64,000 bases of DNA, taken from assembly GCA_004154925.1 (NCBI GenBank), contig QJNS01000226.1, positions 62,001-126,000 on the forward strand. Direction: 5' to 3'. A program made the position numbers and the translations under genes. Positions 13,441 to 26,761 of the stretch are shown piece after piece. Source of the stretch: Monosporascus cannonballus (Eukaryota > Ascomycota > Sordariomycetes > Xylariales). Within the stretch, counting starts at the first letter, position 1; each line of letters starts with the position of its first letter. A model generated the notes under the pieces. It worked only from the letters and a program-made list of their open reading frames with translations. It was not told the DNA's origin and ran no database searches.

Positions 13441-15216
13441 ATAACTAACGCATAACAAATTTATTCATTAATAATAATGGATTTAAGAATCACGTTTTGA
13501 TTAATATTTTATAAAGGCAGTACTTAAGAATTAACCGAACTTTAATCGATAACGTTCGTACCCATCAAAAATTAAGCGTTTATACCGCTTCGGTTTTTAT
13601 ATATAAATATAAAAACAATTAAACGAATTTAAAACTAAAATTAAAAAGAGGTTCTTCATAAAAAGTCTCGAAATGGTAAAACTTAGAAAAATTAAAAATA
13701 ATTACCACAGAAAGCTTCATAATAACAGATATTAAAAATTCATATTAGTTTAAATATATATATATGAAAGCAAATTATTATATCGAAAAAATAAAGTGCG
13801 AAACTTTAGGGCGGACGTATTGCTATATTGAACGTTATTTCCAAAAAAAAAAATTATTGGCAAAATATAATTTAATACATTATATTGCAAAAGCCGCTGA
13901 AAGTTAAACGTTCATTTATAGTAAGTGAAAAATATAAACGTAAAATTATGTATATTAACATCTTCGTTAAGAAACTACATTAACAATTTTTTTACAATAT
14001 CGTTTTAATACAGAATTGCGATATAATCTTTTAAACAAACTCATAATTATACCAATATAACACTTTAACCGATAAAACGATTCACCGGGTGAAGTTCGTT
14101 TTATACTCTAACAATGAGCAAAATACAAAAACAAACCTTAATTTTCAATCGATAATAATGACGATTATAAGTATAAACAAACGAGAAAAAGCTTGTTACG
14201 TAAAAAACAAAATATAAAGAGAAAATAACCATTAAAACAGATACCATATATCGTTAGTATTTATAAAAAAGAAATTTAAGTAATAAAATAACGATATAGA
14301 ATAAAAACTTAAAATATCCAAAACCGCGTCAATATATTACTCTAGTATCAAAATTATAATTTACTGTTTTAAAAAAACCGTAATACGAAATTGCCGGAAT
14401 ATAATTTATAAATTTATATAGTAACCGTTAACAAAAACCTAGTAATGAAGTTTTGTTTTATTTATAATTTACATAACTATAAAGTACGAACGTTTCAAAA
14501 CTACTTAGAAACTAAAGCACTTGAAAAATATATTCGATTTTTTAAAATTATTAACAAAATGTATAATATTATTCGCACTTGAGAAATGCAGAAAATTACA
14601 ATTAATAATTAATTACCGATAACTTAACGATTTTATTATTAAAACCCGATTATTATTACGTTTAATTAAGAACGAACATAAAATATTTGTTAGGGCACCC
14701 CATAATATACGGTGTTCGACCTTAACATTAAATAAAATCTTATTCAAATTACCAACAAAACACGAATAAAGAACGGTATGTAAAATAAATATAAATTATT
14801 TATGAATTTAACTTTATTAATAAAATTTACAAATATACTAGCAACTTTTAACTAATAGTTATAAATATGTTTCGTAAATACCTTAATGTTTTAGTCGTAT
14901 ATTACTTTAACGATATATTTAATATTTGGATCATAATATATGTTAAATACATTTATAAAGTTTTTTAACTTTGTGATAATATCAAATTATCAAGTAACGT
15001 AAAAAATATTATATATTCATAAAATAACAGATTGATTACAGATTATTAATTTTGGATATATTAAAACATACTGTTAAGAACCGTTATAATTGCAAAATAA
15101 TAAATATTTATTACGGACAAAAATTATGTAAACATTTTTTAAATTTGCTAATTAGTATAAAAATTTATTCGGAAACTTAATAAAATTGTTATAGCTTTAA
15201 TTAATTTTACGAATTC
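13441..15216 (+). mobile_element. Degenerate gypsy fragment D2 (gag end to reverse transcriptase)
   Basis: This aligns with copy A from about 1,100 to 2,830: the protease segment near 13,800, the spacer near 14,130, and reverse transcriptase from about 14,450. The YFDD motif region near 14,900 is degraded. It stops at 15,216, where a - strand LTR begins. The junction with D1 is approximate. Confidence 0.65.
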
Positions 15217-15587
15217 TGTAACGGCTAAAAACTTAACCAATTATTAAACCTAAATCGTACGGGTTTATGATAACAGGAATATCGTAAAAATTTAAATAAT
15301 AAAATAACTTAAATACATTTCGTAATACTAAAGGTATTTTGGATAACAAATTGTTGTTGTAAGCTGACGCTATTTAAACTATGGATTTAACGAACATATG
15401 TATTTTACGTAAGTTAAATAAAATTTTATTAAATTTTAAAATTATCATAAATCCAATTTTACTAAATACGGTTAACTTTAATTAGATTTACTTAAATCTT
15501 AGCGTTAAAAAAACCCAAATTACGTAATTTGTTCGTATGTATTTGACCTTTCTTTACAACCGGCCTCAACTTTATCGCATTAAAATC
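15217..15587 (-). repeat. Gypsy LTR on the - strand (3' LTR of copy G)
   Basis: It starts TGTAACGGCTAA, the reverse complement of the usual LTR end. The complement of the conserved CCCGTACGATTTAGGTTTAA block follows. The right end is not clean because it abuts the MITE-like element at 15,588. Five bases AATTC precede it, but no matching duplication was found. Confidence 0.6.
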
Positions 15588-15711
15588 AGGCCCTATTTTA
15601 GAAACTGTGGCTGCGCCTACGGCGCAGCTGTAGCTAAGTAACTTTTAATACTACGTTAGCCTAATTTGTAAAGAACCCACAAAAATAACAAAAACCTCCA
15701 AAATAGGGCCT
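15588..15711. mobile_element. MITE-like element with inverted ends and a GC-rich hairpin
   Basis: A 124-bp sequence bounded by 12-bp inverted repeats, AGGCCCTATTTT at 15,588-15,599 and AAAATAGGGCCT at 15,700-15,711. Inside, at 15,610-15,628, is a perfect 8-bp stem GCTGCGCC/GGCGCAGC with a TAC loop. It has no coding capacity. It keeps CpA sites while the surroundings are heavily mutated. No clear target duplication is seen, so the class is not assigned. Confidence 0.6.
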
Positions 15712-17000
15712 AATATTGTTGTAATTTTTGGGGAGCGCTTTGTACGTTCTTATATATATATATATATTTAAAAAATATTTTCTTTCTTAATGCGCAAAGA
15801 AGAAAAACATTTATAAAATAAGCAAAATCCTAAATATATATGCTTTAAAAACAGGTTTTTAAGCATATATATAATTTTTTAAATCCGGATTAATATAATA
15901 AATATATTAAAAATAAAGTAAATATATATATATATATATATTTAAGGCGGGACGCTTTTATAATTATAATAATACAATTATTATATATAATATTTTAAAA
16001 AAGTTTTCGTAAGGTAATTTAATGCAGGAAAAACTCGAACAGTTATGTTATTTTCCGTACGAATTATGGTTATTATGTCATAATTATAAAGGCGTTCCAG
16101 ATTTGGCTGCCTTTAACCGTTTTATGGCTATAACGTAACAACGACAGCCCGTACGGGCAAAATAATTACTAAACGGGCTTTTCCCATATTAAATATATTA
16201 AGGGAATCCGGCGTACGATAATACGACCGGGAATTATAGTATTGTAACCATATGAATATTACGGTCGCTTATTCCCCAAACCTAAACTTAATCGTATGGG
16301 CATTAATTTGAATATGACACAAATGAAAATACATATATATAACTAACCAGGCTTTCCCATATTAAAATATTTTTAAACGGGCCATAAAAATAATGTACGT
16401 AATATTTGCGTTATTGCAATTATAAAAACCTTATAGTTAATAATTTTATCGAATTTTAATTTAATAATATTAACCTTAATTCTTACCGAAAAAATTCTTT
16501 TCTACGTTATAACTTATATTCGACGTAGTTTTAAATATCATTTTTTTTGATTTAAATTAGGTGCTAAAATAAACGAAATTAAATATTTTTTTAAAAAAAC
16601 ATATAAAACAAAAACCTTTTTCTACATTTTGAACTTAAGATTTGGTAGTTCGTTATAAGGATACGTTATTTGATTGATCAATTTTAACACCTTAACGTAA
16701 TATAAAAAAGTACATTAAAAATAAAACCGAACTAATAAACGCCTAAGTTAGCTGAGGCAACTTTAGCTCGGGTCATAATACGATCTCCACTTTCCCAAGA
16801 TCTTTGCTCCTGAAGATTTTTGCTTTTGGTAAATCTCATTTTTCACCATAGCTGATCGTAATATTAACGAAACTACTAATCGTTTCCTTTGTTTATAACG
16901 CCAAAATATTTTATTTACGACAGAAAAGTTAAGATTAATAATTACGGGCTCTAATAAACGAATTAAATAAACAAAAATGCGCAAAAATCGAGATTACTAC
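15712..17000. other. AT-rich 3' internal region of copy G with a short open frame
   Basis: The stretch holds TA dinucleotide runs (15,751-15,770 and 15,923-15,942) and a better-preserved patch at 16,020-16,340. On the + strand an ATG at 16,022 opens a 38-codon frame to a TAA at 16,138 (it begins MQEKLEQLCYFPYELW), and the frame reads on for several codons past that stop. The phrase TTTCCCATATTAAA is repeated near 16,182 and 16,353. At 16,760-16,800 the - strand carries sequence resembling the region just before the 3' LTRs of other copies. I recognise no protein family. Confidence 0.4.
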
Positions 17001-19351
17001 GGTTACGCCACTCGTCGATTCCCTTAACTAAGCCGTCCCCGAGAATTTCGATTAAAAAACCATTATTAACCATTTTAGTATGATTAATAAAGGCTTTTTA
17101 ATAAACGCTAAGCGTTTATGAGAGTTTTAAGGGTTACTAGGTATTCTCGGAATTTGGATAATTTTTTTGAAATCAAGTACTAAGTAAATCTGGTTTTATA
17201 TATTAAGGATTTTTTCTGTTTCGGATTTTTTCTGTTTCGGATTTTTTCTGTTTCGGATTTTTTCTGTTTCGGATTTTTTCTGTTTCGGATTTTTTCTGTT
17301 TCGTATACTATGTCGTTTTCTATTTTCATGTTATCTTATCCCGTATAAACCTTAATGGTGTCCGTTGTTAACTTAAATAAGGAAAGTTTTTTTTTTAAAA
17401 AAATCTTAATTTTCTATAAAAGTCCTAATTAATAATTATTTTCTAAAATTCTTTTAATAATTCCGTGTAATCCGATATATTTGATATCGAATTTTTTATA
17501 AAACAATTTCGTTTAAATATTTTTATAATAGCGTAAACTATGTCACCTTTTTCGAAAATGAATCCATTTAACTTTTTGTAATTATAATACTTATTTACAT
17601 ACGAGTTTTAATTATATCTTAATTTTTTTGGTATTACTAATCAAGTAATTCCGACGTAAATGTTATTTTAATATTAATAAATTGATTATTTACATTTTTA
17701 TAAATACTAAATTTAAAACCAAAATTTATGTTAATTGGAATTACCTTAATATGTTCGTAATAATTAAGATTGTAAATTAATTGACGAAATGAAAAATTTA
17801 GCTTAGCAACTTTATTCTTAATTAATATAATATTATAAAACATTTTACTGTTTAGTGTAATTATTCCGTGTACCCGTTTGTTTAAAATCTAAATATATTG
17901 AATAACTTATACTGGAAGCCGATTTATATTATATAACCTTGCCAAAATATCGAAATAAACGTAACCTTATCTATAAAACTAGTTTTTTTAGAAATATATA
18001 TTATTCATTTGACATTTGATAATTTTAAAAATGAAAAATAAGAAAATTGCCTCAATATATTGACGATTACGAAAATGCTATCATAATATATTTTATCGAT
18101 AAATTAGAAAATAGAAATGTTTTCGTAATAAAATTTGTAATAATCGAATTATATGGATTTTTAAAAATAAGTTATAATTCTAGTTCTTTGTAAAGCTTAT
18201 ATAATTATATGTTGACCTTATTATAAAAGATATATTATCGTTATCCTTTTTAAATTACTGTCTTTATTTTAAATAAAATAAATTAAAAGTATTTTAAAGT
18301 GTTAGTAAATTTTAATATCTCTATATACTTAATTGTTGTTTATATATCCTGTTAAATATATTTGGTATTTTTTAAAAACCTCTATAAATTATTAAACTAC
18401 CGATTCTTAATAAATTATAAATATATATTCTAATTCGTTAATATTTGCCATGTAGTATGACCCATATTATCACGATATGATATAAATATAAATATTTTCG
18501 AAAGTAAAACCGGAAATTATATAATTATTTTGAAGTAATCTTCTTAAAAGTTTAAACGTTTACTTAAGATATCAATTTTCCCATTTTTAAACCCTTTTTA
18601 TAAATAATAACCAAATTGAAATTTGTCATTTTTCCATATATCGTAATTATCGTTCCGTAATTTTTTGGGTCCTATTAAAATAGATAAAACTTTAATAATC
18701 CGTATGAAATTTAACCTAATAAAAGTTTCCCTTAAAAGTTATCGAAATTCGTGAGAAATTATAACAATAATAATAAATTCCTTCTCCGAAATAACGTATT
18801 TATATTCCACTCTTTTTAATTTATACGAAAGAAAATACGATAAAATATAATTTGCTTTAATTTTTCCGTTATCCGGCCATTAGGTTTAATGCATAATCCA
18901 AAATATCGCTCTGTAATTTGACGAAAAATGATAAATCGTATATAATTAATATTGGTTTATTAACAATTATATCCTTAATTTTTTGGATCGCATTTGCCGT
19001 TTATAACGTCCATTCATTTTTTGGATAAACTTAAATAAAAATATAATAGTTTTATTAAAATTCCTCATAATTTACCTATAGTAATTAAGAAATCCGAAAA
19101 CAATTAATATTTTCTTAACCGTAATTAACATTTATTATATTATAATTACTATAATTTTCTTACGATTTCTTTTGTTATATCCTAAAATCACGATATATTC
19201 GCAACAATTTTTTATTTATAAAATGAAATATTTTTATATGAATTAATAATTTAGCACTTCATAAAACGTTAAAAAGCTTATAAACATATTTTATATATAC
19301 AAGTTTGAGTTTTAAATAGACAAAAATATTATTAAAATAACATACGATAAA
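17001..19351 (-). mobile_element. Gypsy copy G, left part (chromodomain to reverse transcriptase)
   Basis: Read on the - strand, it holds a chromodomain end near 17,130-17,170, then integrase, RNase H and reverse transcriptase going right. It stops in the catalytic reverse transcriptase segment at 19,351. The five bases ATAAA at 19,347-19,351 recur at 25,330-25,334 on the other side of the complete copy F. Joining the two sides gives a continuous reverse transcriptase read across the YFDD region, so G was split by the insertion of F. Confidence 0.75.
17207..17302 (-). repeat. Tandem repeat, six 16-bp units
   Basis: Six identical uninterrupted copies of GGATTTTTTCTGTTTC (+ strand). They lie within copy G, on the N-terminal side of the chromodomain, in the linker after integrase. 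Sixteen bases is not a multiple of three, so the reading frame shifts with every unit; three units restore it. Perfect identity of all units in a heavily mutated element suggests that expansion, or homogenisation, came after most RIP. Confidence 0.95.
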
Positions 19352-19683
19352 TAAAACGGCTAAGCAATTTAACCACCTATTAGACCTTAATCGTACGGGT
19401 TTATGTTAATAGAAATATCGTAAAGATCCAAGCAATAAATAGAGTAACTGGTTACGTTTCGTAATACTAAGCATATTTTGAGTAACAATATTATATTACA
19501 AATTAATACTACATAAATTATGGAAATTAATATATTTATATGTTGTAACTTATTACCTTCGCTAGACTTGATGTTAAAGGCTCTACGGCCGATATTATCA
19601 AGTTACTACGTAGCTTAACTTATTTAACTCGTAAATCCTTATTACAACCGTTTCTTAAGGCCACACCTTATTAAGTCGAAATA
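19352..19683 (-). repeat. 3' LTR of copy F
   Basis: The left edge reads TAAAACGGCTAAG, against TGTGACGGCTAAG in copy H. The right edge is AGTCGAAATA, against GGTCGTAACA in the 5' LTR. It contains the conserved TCGTACGGGTTTATG block. Confidence 0.7.
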
Positions 19684-22600
19684 CGATTTTTCCTTTTTTT
19701 AATTTCCGTTCTAAAAAAAAATTTATTTAATAATTTAATTTTATTAATTATCTTAAATCGTATCGAAAAATTAACTTACACAAAATTTAAAAAAAATCCC
19801 TCACTTAAATATATTCGTTTTCGTATCGTAAATATGCCCGTGTAGTGGTTTTATGGTAGCCGCAATTTATTTTTTCTCTTTTATATCAAAATTTTTCCTA
19901 TAAGAAAAATATATAACACAAAATTAAAAATTTTATATTATTATTAACATTTCCATCGGTTAATTTAAACGTTTGTTTCTAAGTATTTACGAACAAACTC
20001 CGACTTTAAAAAGGCCAAAAAAAGGTAAAATAAATATAAATTAAACTTTGTCGTTTTCGAAAACAAAACAAATTATGGGCCGACCGCATATCGCATATGT
20101 TAATTCGAAATTTATAATCCGTAAAAAAATTAAATATATTGGAATACCAAAGCAATAAATAATATATTATACAAATATTTGTTTAAAGATTATCGCGTTT
20201 TTAAACAGTCGAAATTGAAAAATATTAATTCAATATTTATAAACGTAATAAATTAAAGTAACCTTAATTCGAGCGGCATGACCGGTAATAAAATTCTTTA
20301 ATAAATGTTAAGTATTTATAAGATTCTTTATACATTCCTAAATAGTTTTGGAATCCGGATAATTTTTCATTTCATTAGGTATTAGGTAAATCTGTTTTTT
20401 TTCGTATATGTAAAAACTTTTTTATTTCGCACGTAATTTCTGTTTTTAATATTATATTATTCCGTTTTATATATATTTTTACGATATTTGGTAATAACTT
20501 CAGGAAATATATAATATAAAATAAAATTTAATTTTAAATAGAACTTTTAATTAATAAAGCTTTTTAAGATTTTATGACGAAATTATACGAATTAATACAT
20601 TTAAAATCGATAATTTTGCTAAGTACTTTGGTTTAAATAATTTTTACAATAAAATAAATCTTTTTCATTAGGAAATTAATTTTGAATTAAAATATTTATA
20701 TATTTAATCTCATGCAACATTTATTTTTATTTTTATTTTTTAATATAAGTATTCAAAGTTATTTTAACCTAAATATTATTTTAGTAGTAATAAATATATT
20801 ATATATATCATTATAGATATTAGGTAAATAACCAAAATTTGCGTTTATTAAAATGAGTTTAATATTTTTATAATAATCAATATTGTTTATTAATAATATA
20901 GTAAATGATTTTTAATACATTTATTTTATTTATAATTATTGTATCATCGGAATTATATTTTTACTGTTTTAATTTAAGGGTTTTATTTATTTATTTATTT
21001 ATGTAAAATCTAAATACCTTATCTAATTTACAATTTTAACCGATTTATATATTATAAAATTTTCGCAAAATAATGGATATATATTTGTCAAATTTCCCCA
21101 AAAAACTTTTACTTGTTTGATATAAATATTTTCTTCATAAAAAGACATTTCTTAAATCGATTGACGATATTACGAATATTATCGTAATATATTTTTACAA
21201 CTAAAAGTTTAAGTAAAAAGCAAATTAATAAAACAATTCATAATAATTAAATTTTAAAGTTTGTATTAAGCATTAATGATAACTATAATTTTGCGGAAAC
21301 TTTATAATATTTTATTATATTTTCTTAATAAAAGAATTATATTATAGGTTTTTAATGCATTATTTTTAAAAGAAAAGATTATTAATATGTTACAATATTT
21401 TTGGAAATTGTTTAAAGCGGTAAATATCCGTATATTTAATATTTATAAATGTTACGTATTAAATTTATTTCATACTTTTCCAGACGTCATTATTTATTTA
21501 ATTTTAAAAATTTTTAATAAGGTTTTATATTACTTTTTATATTTTTGTTTTAAATTTTATAATATAACCTGTATTATTATAAGTTAGCATAAGTTTAACT
21601 ATCTTTTTAACGCAATGTAAAAAACGATATCATTAATTTTAATGAATGTTTTTAATAAATAATCACGAAATTAAATTTGGCTTTTTTTATGTAACGTAAT
21701 TATCGTTTCGCAAATGTTTTATTCTTAACAAAACAAATCAAATTTTAATAATCGGTATAAACCTTAATTGAATAAGGTTTTTATAAAAAAACTTTTTAGA
21801 AAAGTAATAACAATTATTATAAATTACTTATTAATAATATCGAAAATAAATTCAGTTTTTTTAATTTATACCACAAAAAAATAACAACGTATAATTTATC
21901 ACAATTATATTATAAAAACTGTTGTAACATTCTTTGAGATAAAATATTTATACAAATATTTTTAATTAAATAAATTAAAATTATAATGATTTTATTAAAA
22001 TTTCGGACAAATCTTTTACAATAATTAATATTTTTATTGATATAAATATAAAATTTTTAAAAAGTATTATTTTAATATATTCTCATATAATAATATATTT
22101 AAAATAATCTGAGTTTTTACTGATAAATTTTTATTTTTTATAACAATTATTACTTAAATATTCATAAAACTTAAAAAAGTTTATAAATATACTTTATATA
22201 TTCTTTTCCGATTTTAAATCTGTGAACTTATTATTAAAATAATGGATAATAAAACCCTCGAAATATTTTTATAATATATAATTTATTATTTATTACCATT
22301 TTTAATACGTTTGTAAATTTTATTAATATTATTATATATTCCAATAAGTTTAATAGTGGGCTTAAAATTTTAATAAATATATATTATAACTTATTTAGGT
22401 AGATAAAATTGGTTTTTGTAATAATTAAATATGATCATATTTGTTATTAATAATTATTTATATATTATAAATAATTCTCTTTAAAATACCGAATTTTAGG
22501 TGTTATAATAAAAATTTAAAATTATACTTATTTTTTCTAACTTATTTTTTAAATATTTTTCAAAACCCCGGGATTTATTTCCCTTTAAATTATAAATAAA

Positions 22601-24961
22601 CTAACACTTTGTAAATGATTTTGTATAAATATTATTTCGGAATTTTATTCGCTTTAATTTAATAATGATTTAAGAAATTCTTGTTAATAATACTTACTTT
22701 TATTATCAGTAATAAATTAATATATGAACTAGTTTTATGATTTTTCAAATTATTATTTTAAAATTTTATTTTACTACTTAAACTTTATTTTATTAATAAT
22801 ACTATATTATTATATTTTTCTTTTATATTCAAATTTATTTTTATATTTATTGATAATTTTAATTTATATTAAAAATTTAAATTTTTTCCTGTTTATCGAT
22901 AATATTAAAATAAATTTTACTTAATGGAATTTTCCCGTAATTTAAATTCCGTATTAAAATATTTATAATGATTTGAAAAATATATTATAAATCGCAAATA
23001 AAATAATTTGGAAATTTATTATCCAATAATATTTTTAAATAAAACGTTTCGAAATCATTAATATTTAATTAAATTTTTTCGTTATTACAAGAGAAATTCT
23101 AATTTTCGGTATTTACAATTATAACAAGTTTTATTTTATATTTTTAACAAGATTTAAAATTTTTAATAATATGCGGTAAAATATAATTTCCGCTTAATAT
23201 TTCATAATTTACGATTACCGTATATTATTATATTCCGGCTCATATTATTAAATTGATAAAATTATTATTGGTGTTGTATTACGTTTAAAGCTGCTTTAAA
23301 AATGTCTTTTCATTTCTTTAATTTTTAGTATTTTTTAAAAATTTTCTCTTTAAATTTATCAAATTCCATTTATATTGTTGATATAATAACTTGAATTATT
23401 ATATTTATCATTGTTATTCATGTAACATTTCTCTTAATTATATTATTTATTTCGAATTTTGTTGTAATTATTTTCCCCTTATATATAGTTTTATTTCTGT
23501 ATAATATATAAATTGTCATTTAATTGATTATGATATATTTTTTTCTAAAACTCTTTTTACATTTATTAAAGAATCTTTTATTATTTAACTTTTTAAAACT
23601 TGGTAATATTGTTTTCCCATAATATATTAAAGTAATATTTTTAAGGTTTAAGAATTATATTAATAACGGAAATACAAAAAAGCTTTTTATAAATAGTATT
23701 TCTTTCGTTTATTTTATAAAGCTATTTCTTTATCGATATTAATATTGATTTATCGTATTATTTCCGATTAAATTTCCAAAGACTAAATGTCTTTTTATAT
23801 ATATACGTAAGATATATTAATAAATAACTTTTTTAATTTTTTATTCATTAAATATTTGCGTTACTTATAAAATATGGCATATAATTTATTATATTAATAA
23901 AAATTCCCAAATAAATATATTTAATTATTTTCTAGACACATATTATTATTCTTTTTAAGGCTTTTAAATAAATGTCTTAACTTGCGGTATTTTGCATTAT
24001 ATTTAGTATTCTCCTAAAACTTAGTTTCGCTTTTAATTATATTTAAATTATCCTTTTAATATCAATATTTATTTATTTTGTTAAAAACTTTTTAAAATTT
24101 TAGCTTTTAATATTTTATATTCTAATTTTCGAGCACTTAAATCTGTTAGTTAATTTTAATTTCCTTTACAAACATCATTAAATTTTACAAGTCATAATAT
24201 TATAATATAAAAAATAAAAAGTTAAATTCAATTGTTTTATAAATTCACCTTAGTTGAACCAATTTATTAAACAAATTTTTATTGTTTTTCAAATTCTGGG
24301 TCATCCATTTTAATTAGTTTTTTAATATCTTTACCCAAAGTCACTAAGTGTTTAATTTCAATAATTTCTATTTTTATAGTAATTTTTATATTTTTATAAA
24401 AATACTAATAAAAATATCGGCTTTAGTATTTCATTTTCTAGTTGTAATTATAAAATTTTAAAATATAATTATGAATTTGAAAATTAATTTGTTATCGGAA
24501 TCGTAAAGTATATTATACCGCAAACGGTTTTTGGTTAAAATTACTAAAATTATTAAATAATTTATTTTTAAAATTAATAAATTAAGAATCTTTAATAAAT
24601 TCTTTTTATTGAACCTTTCCTTCTTTAATAAGTTTTATAACGAATTCTAATTAATTAATTACGTTTTTTGTTAAGTATATTTTATAACCAAATCTTAATC
24701 CGTTGACGTATTAAAGAAAAAAACCGAAAGTAAATGTATACTTAAATTTAAAAATTTCGAAAATTAATTTTCGCGTTATCTAGTTCCGATTTCTTGAGCT
24801 TTATTTGAATAAAAAAATTACATAAACGAAACCATTTTACTGTAATTAATAAAGTATATAATTTCCGCTTTAAATTCTTATATACGCCCTTAAAATCATT
24901 AAATGCTTTATATATTTGTCGATAATTTAATAATATTATGATAAGAACATTTATAATATAT

Positions 24962-25329
24962 AATAATGGAACAGTTTAATTAATTATTAAACTTTCATCG
25001 TACGAATTTGTATTAATAAAAATATCGTAAAAAATTGATATAAGAAATATAATAATTATTTATATTATATAATATTAAAAATATCTAAAATAAGGAGATT
25101 GATTTATAAATTATTAATATTTAAATTTTAAAAATAAATATATTTATATATATTATAAGTTAATACTTTTGTTAAGCCTAGCGTTAAAGGTTTTACGATC
25201 GATTTTATCGAGTCTGGCTTTAAAAGCTTTACAGCCGATCCTGTCAAGTTATTACGTAATTTGACCTACTTAGCCCGTAAATCTCTGTTATGACCGTTTT
25301 CTGAGGCCGCACCCTGTTAGGTCGTAACA
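24962..25329 (-). repeat. 5' LTR of copy F
   Basis: The right edge GGTCGTAACA is the reverse complement of the TGTTACGACC start and is followed directly by the ATAAA duplication. The outer 150 bases (25,180-25,329) are much less mutated than the rest. They contain two similar 30-base blocks, one starting TTAAAGGTTTTACGATCG and one starting TTTAAAAGCTTTACAGCC, which suggests an internal duplication. The left edge is approximate. Confidence 0.75.
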
Positions 25330-25334
25330 ATAAA

Positions 25335-26325
25335 AATATCGAAATATTTTTATAACATATAATTTACTATTTTTTGAAACGGTTTTAAACCTTTTACATA
25401 TTTTATTAATATAACTAAATATTTTAATAATTTATATTTCGTTTCAAAAATTGTTTATAATATTCTTTGATTATTTTAATAAAATTATATATATTTTTAA
25501 GGTCCAAAGCTATGAATTATTTAATTTCATAAAATCGGGTTTTTATTTATTTAATTAAATATAAAAATGGTTCGTCTTTAACGGTAAAACTATTTAACTA
25601 TTAATAATTAACTATAAATCGCAACCTTCTATTTTTCAAAGCACAAAAAAAATAAAACACTGTACAAATAATTTTAAAAATTAAATCTCTTCTTTTTATA
25701 ACCTGTTTTCTAAATGTCTCTTTAAATTCGCATATATTTATATCCGTTAAAATTATAAATTAAAAAAAACTTTATAAATAAACCTTTTTGAAAATTGTGT
25801 CATAACTTTATTTAATATATTCTGACAATTTTATATTAAACTGTTTTATAAAAACCTGCCTGTATTTATTATATTCTAAGGACAAATTAACAAAATCCTT
25901 TATTTTGTTATATAATCATTATAAATTATTATTTAATTACCTAAGCCTTAGTTTAATCATAATAACGATATGTAATATTTTCCCTTAGTGTTTGAAAATT
26001 TTACATGTTATTCCTTCAAATAATAACTTATTTATCGTATTTTTATATTCATATTCATCATTATTTGCTTTAAATTTTAACTATTAATAAATATAAAACG
26101 AATTTTATTTGGCCAATTTTTCCATTAATCAAAACCTTATATTAATATATATATTTGTTTCGAAATTATATTATAATTCCTCAATAAAACGATATCTAAA
26201 TCCATTATCTAGTATCGTCGTTAAATAAATATCTCGAAATAATCAATTCCGCGCTTAATTTTTCCGTTATCGTAAGCACAATCCTAACCTTGGACATTTA
26301 TAACGGTATAAAGTTTTAACTTATG
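25335..26325 (-). mobile_element. Gypsy copy G, right part (reverse transcriptase to protease)
   Basis: This continues the reverse transcriptase frame broken at 19,351 and runs back to the protease region near 26,200-26,310, which aligns with copy A at about 1,470-1,720. It ends where the LTR of copy H begins. Confidence 0.72.
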
Positions 26326-26709
26326 TGTGACGGCTAAGACTTTAACTAACCATTAAACCTTAGTCGTACAGGTTTATATTGGCCGAAATATCGTAAAAAA
26401 TGAGCAATATAATAACTTTATTTACGTTTCGTAATACTAAAAGTATTTTAAATAACGAAGTTATTTTACAAAGTAAGATTATTTAAATTATAGAATAATT
26501 ATATTCATTTATGTCGCTTATATTTCATTATTTGTTAATTTTTACTTAATAACGTTTAACTAAACAATTTGCTTAATTACGTTCCGCTAAATAATTCTGT
26601 AATTAAATTCAGCTACTTTTCATTAAATGCGTATTGCGTAATTTAAACAAACGAATTTTAATTTTTTGCTCGACCCGTTACCGCAGTCTTAACCCGTTAA
26701 ATCATAATA
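26326..26709 (-). repeat. 3' LTR of copy H
   Basis: It begins TGTGACGGCTAAG on the + strand, the unmutated form of this LTR end. It contains the TCGTACAGGTTTATATTG block and ends near 26,709 at ATCATAATA. Confidence 0.75.
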
Positions 26710-26761
26710 CGATTTTTTCCCTAGGAATTTATTCCTAAAATTGTTTTTTCCTTTTGAATAA

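Larger units (their letters stand above)
19352..25329 (-). mobile_element. Complete but degenerate gypsy copy F, 5,978 bp
   Basis: It is bounded on both sides by the 5-bp target duplication ATAAA (19,347-19,351 and 25,330-25,334). The 5' LTR is on the right and the 3' LTR on the left. Between them, read on the - strand, are gag and protease (about 23,400-24,900), reverse transcriptase and RNase H (about 21,900-23,300), integrase (about 20,600-21,700) and a chromodomain near 20,300-20,400. Base composition is extremely AT-rich and no long frame survives. It interrupts copy G, so it is younger than G. Confidence 0.82.

Noticed and set aside
15910..15945. CRISPR-like or telomeric repeat
   Set aside because: Only TA dinucleotide runs are present; no spaced repeats and no TTAGGG arrays were found anywhere in the window.
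16022..16138. Short + strand frame (38 codons) as a functional small gene
   Set aside because: Although protein-like, it stops at a TAA typical of RIP and the same frame continues beyond it, so it is more likely a fragment of a larger decayed frame.
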